This document shows, one piece after another, positions 13,988-14,450 of a DNA stretch of 14,450 nucleotides. This DNA is from Candidatus Thiodiazotropha taylori. GTDB taxonomy: Bacteria > Pseudomonadota > Gammaproteobacteria > Chromatiales > Chromatiaceae. The position numbers were made by a program, and so were the translations under genes. The stretch spans positions 1-14,450 of the forward strand of contig JAHRHW010000063.1 of NCBI GenBank assembly GCA_019100305.1. The letters are read 5' to 3'. The notes beneath the pieces were generated by a model. The model did no database searches. It was not told the DNA's origin and worked only from the letters and a program-made list of their open reading frames with translations. The first letter of the stretch is position 1, and every line of letters begins with the position of its first letter.

Positions 13988-14087
13988 AACCGCAAATGAA
14001 CGCCAATCACCGCGAATCCTCGCTAATAGACTCCTCTGAGTGAGAGCTTTCCCGGCATTTTGCGATGATTGGCGCTCATTGACGGTT
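13988..14087. repeat. 100-base palindromic repeat C, copy of the nudE/yrfG repeat
   Basis: Arms 13988-14016 and 14059-14087 (29 bases) pair with a few mismatches (AACCG, AATGA, CGCCAATCA, CGC blocks). The centre keeps features of repeat B: CGCGA-TC--CGC--A near the left arm, GTGARAG and CGGCATTT before the right arm. So B and C are diverged copies of one about-100-base element rather than two unrelated stems. Confidence 0.72.
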
Positions 14088-14110
14088 AATCTCTCAGGCT
14101 GCTCTATAGG

Positions 14111-14198
14111 ACCACGAAAGTCACGAAGCGCACGAAGGCTGGCTTTTCCAAGCTATTGGATTATATGGTCTCTTCGTGCACTTCGTGTTCTTCGTAGT
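14111..14198. repeat. Inverted repeat D of CACGAAG units
   Basis: Arms 14111-14137 and 14172-14198 are 27 bases and pair with five mismatches. The left arm is built of short direct units (ACCACGAAAG, TCACGAAGCG, CACGAAGG) and the right arm of their complements. Such 'CACGAAG' intergenic repeats occur across many bacterial genomes. It lies 24 bases after repeat C. Confidence 0.65.
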
Positions 14199-14450
14199 AA
14201 ATTCGACAACGCTTATTCTTGTGCATAACAGTATGATTTGTTTTCAAAAAGTGTGGTCGTGATCAATGGATTCATTCCAGCGTGGATGCGTTCGAACACT
14301 AATGTGGGAATAGGCCTGTGAATGTCTTGGGTGCTTTACGAGCCTTTTGGCGGTGTAACCAATTGAGCCTTGGGTTCTGAGTGAGGCAGTTTACTGATTG
14401 GTGTTTATTGGGACATTGCGCTAGCTGTCACGCTGTGCGGCCTCCCAGGC

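Larger units (their letters stand above)
13965..14450. other. 486-base non-coding end of the window
   Basis: It contains repeats C and D (described separately). From about 14200 to the end I see no gene or clear signal. On the - strand the last 30 bases read A-W-E-A-A-Q-R-D-S then TAG (stop at 14421-14423), which could be the end of an incoming gene, but nine residues cannot be assigned. Confidence 0.5.

Noticed and set aside
13058..14198. CRISPR array
   Set aside because: The repeats are inverted pairs of different families, not evenly spaced direct repeats with spacers, and there are no cas genes.
14421..14450. End of a - strand gene at the window edge
   Set aside because: Nine codons before a stop occur often by chance and match nothing I recognise.

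Overview
The window looks like a chromosomal segment of a gammaproteobacterium. The cysQ–nudE pair divergent from yrfG, a DUF484/GAF-type diguanylate cyclase and palindromic 'CGCCAAT/AACGC' intergenic repeats all fit that class. A multiheme periplasmic cytochrome and a SoxW-like double thioredoxin protein suggest respiratory or redox versatility, as in sulfur-oxidising Chromatiales-type lineages. The lineage is an inference; no rRNA or other strict marker is present. I see no phage, plasmid, insertion sequence or CRISPR array.

Layout. Positions 1-89 hold the last codons of a + strand gene whose C-terminus resembles anthranilate phosphoribosyltransferase (TrpD). It converges through a 20-bp perfect hairpin on a secreted tetraheme cytochrome c (154-1980, -). 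Positions 2260-5006 form one regulatory neighbourhood, all on the - strand: a lipoprotein serine hydrolase of the beta-lactamase/PBP fold, a seven-helix membrane-anchored AraC-type regulator, and upstream of that a 30-residue membrane peptide with a strong ribosome binding site. The hydrolase promoter and the peptide–regulator promoter carry the same operator-like element, TCGTC-N6-TGTAAGTCCGGAC. Each copy lies exactly 19 nt from a matching -10 region (GCCACWATTCCC on the - strand). This is the most interesting signal in the window: it looks like a self-contained membrane-sensing regulon. Divergent from it is a lipoprotein ApbE (FAD:protein FMN transferase), whose true start is 5079.

From 6126 onward come a palindromic repeat, a stand-alone bioA (-), a dual-CDGSH iron-sulfur protein (+), a GGDEF diguanylate cyclase (-), a secreted tandem thioredoxin-fold protein (-), a small secreted protein of unknown function (+), the overlapping nudE–cysQ operon (-) and the divergent nucleotidase yrfG (+). 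The last ~490 bases are non-coding and contain two further palindromic repeats.

The genes form several short units rather than one pathway. Units are a respiratory/redox group (cytochrome, ApbE, CDGSH, double thioredoxin), a signalling group (7TM-AraC circuit, diguanylate cyclase) and nucleotide housekeeping (CysQ, NudE, YrfG), plus biotin synthesis (BioA). Repeats of one family sit in three gene boundaries (apbE/bioA, nudE/yrfG, after yrfG).
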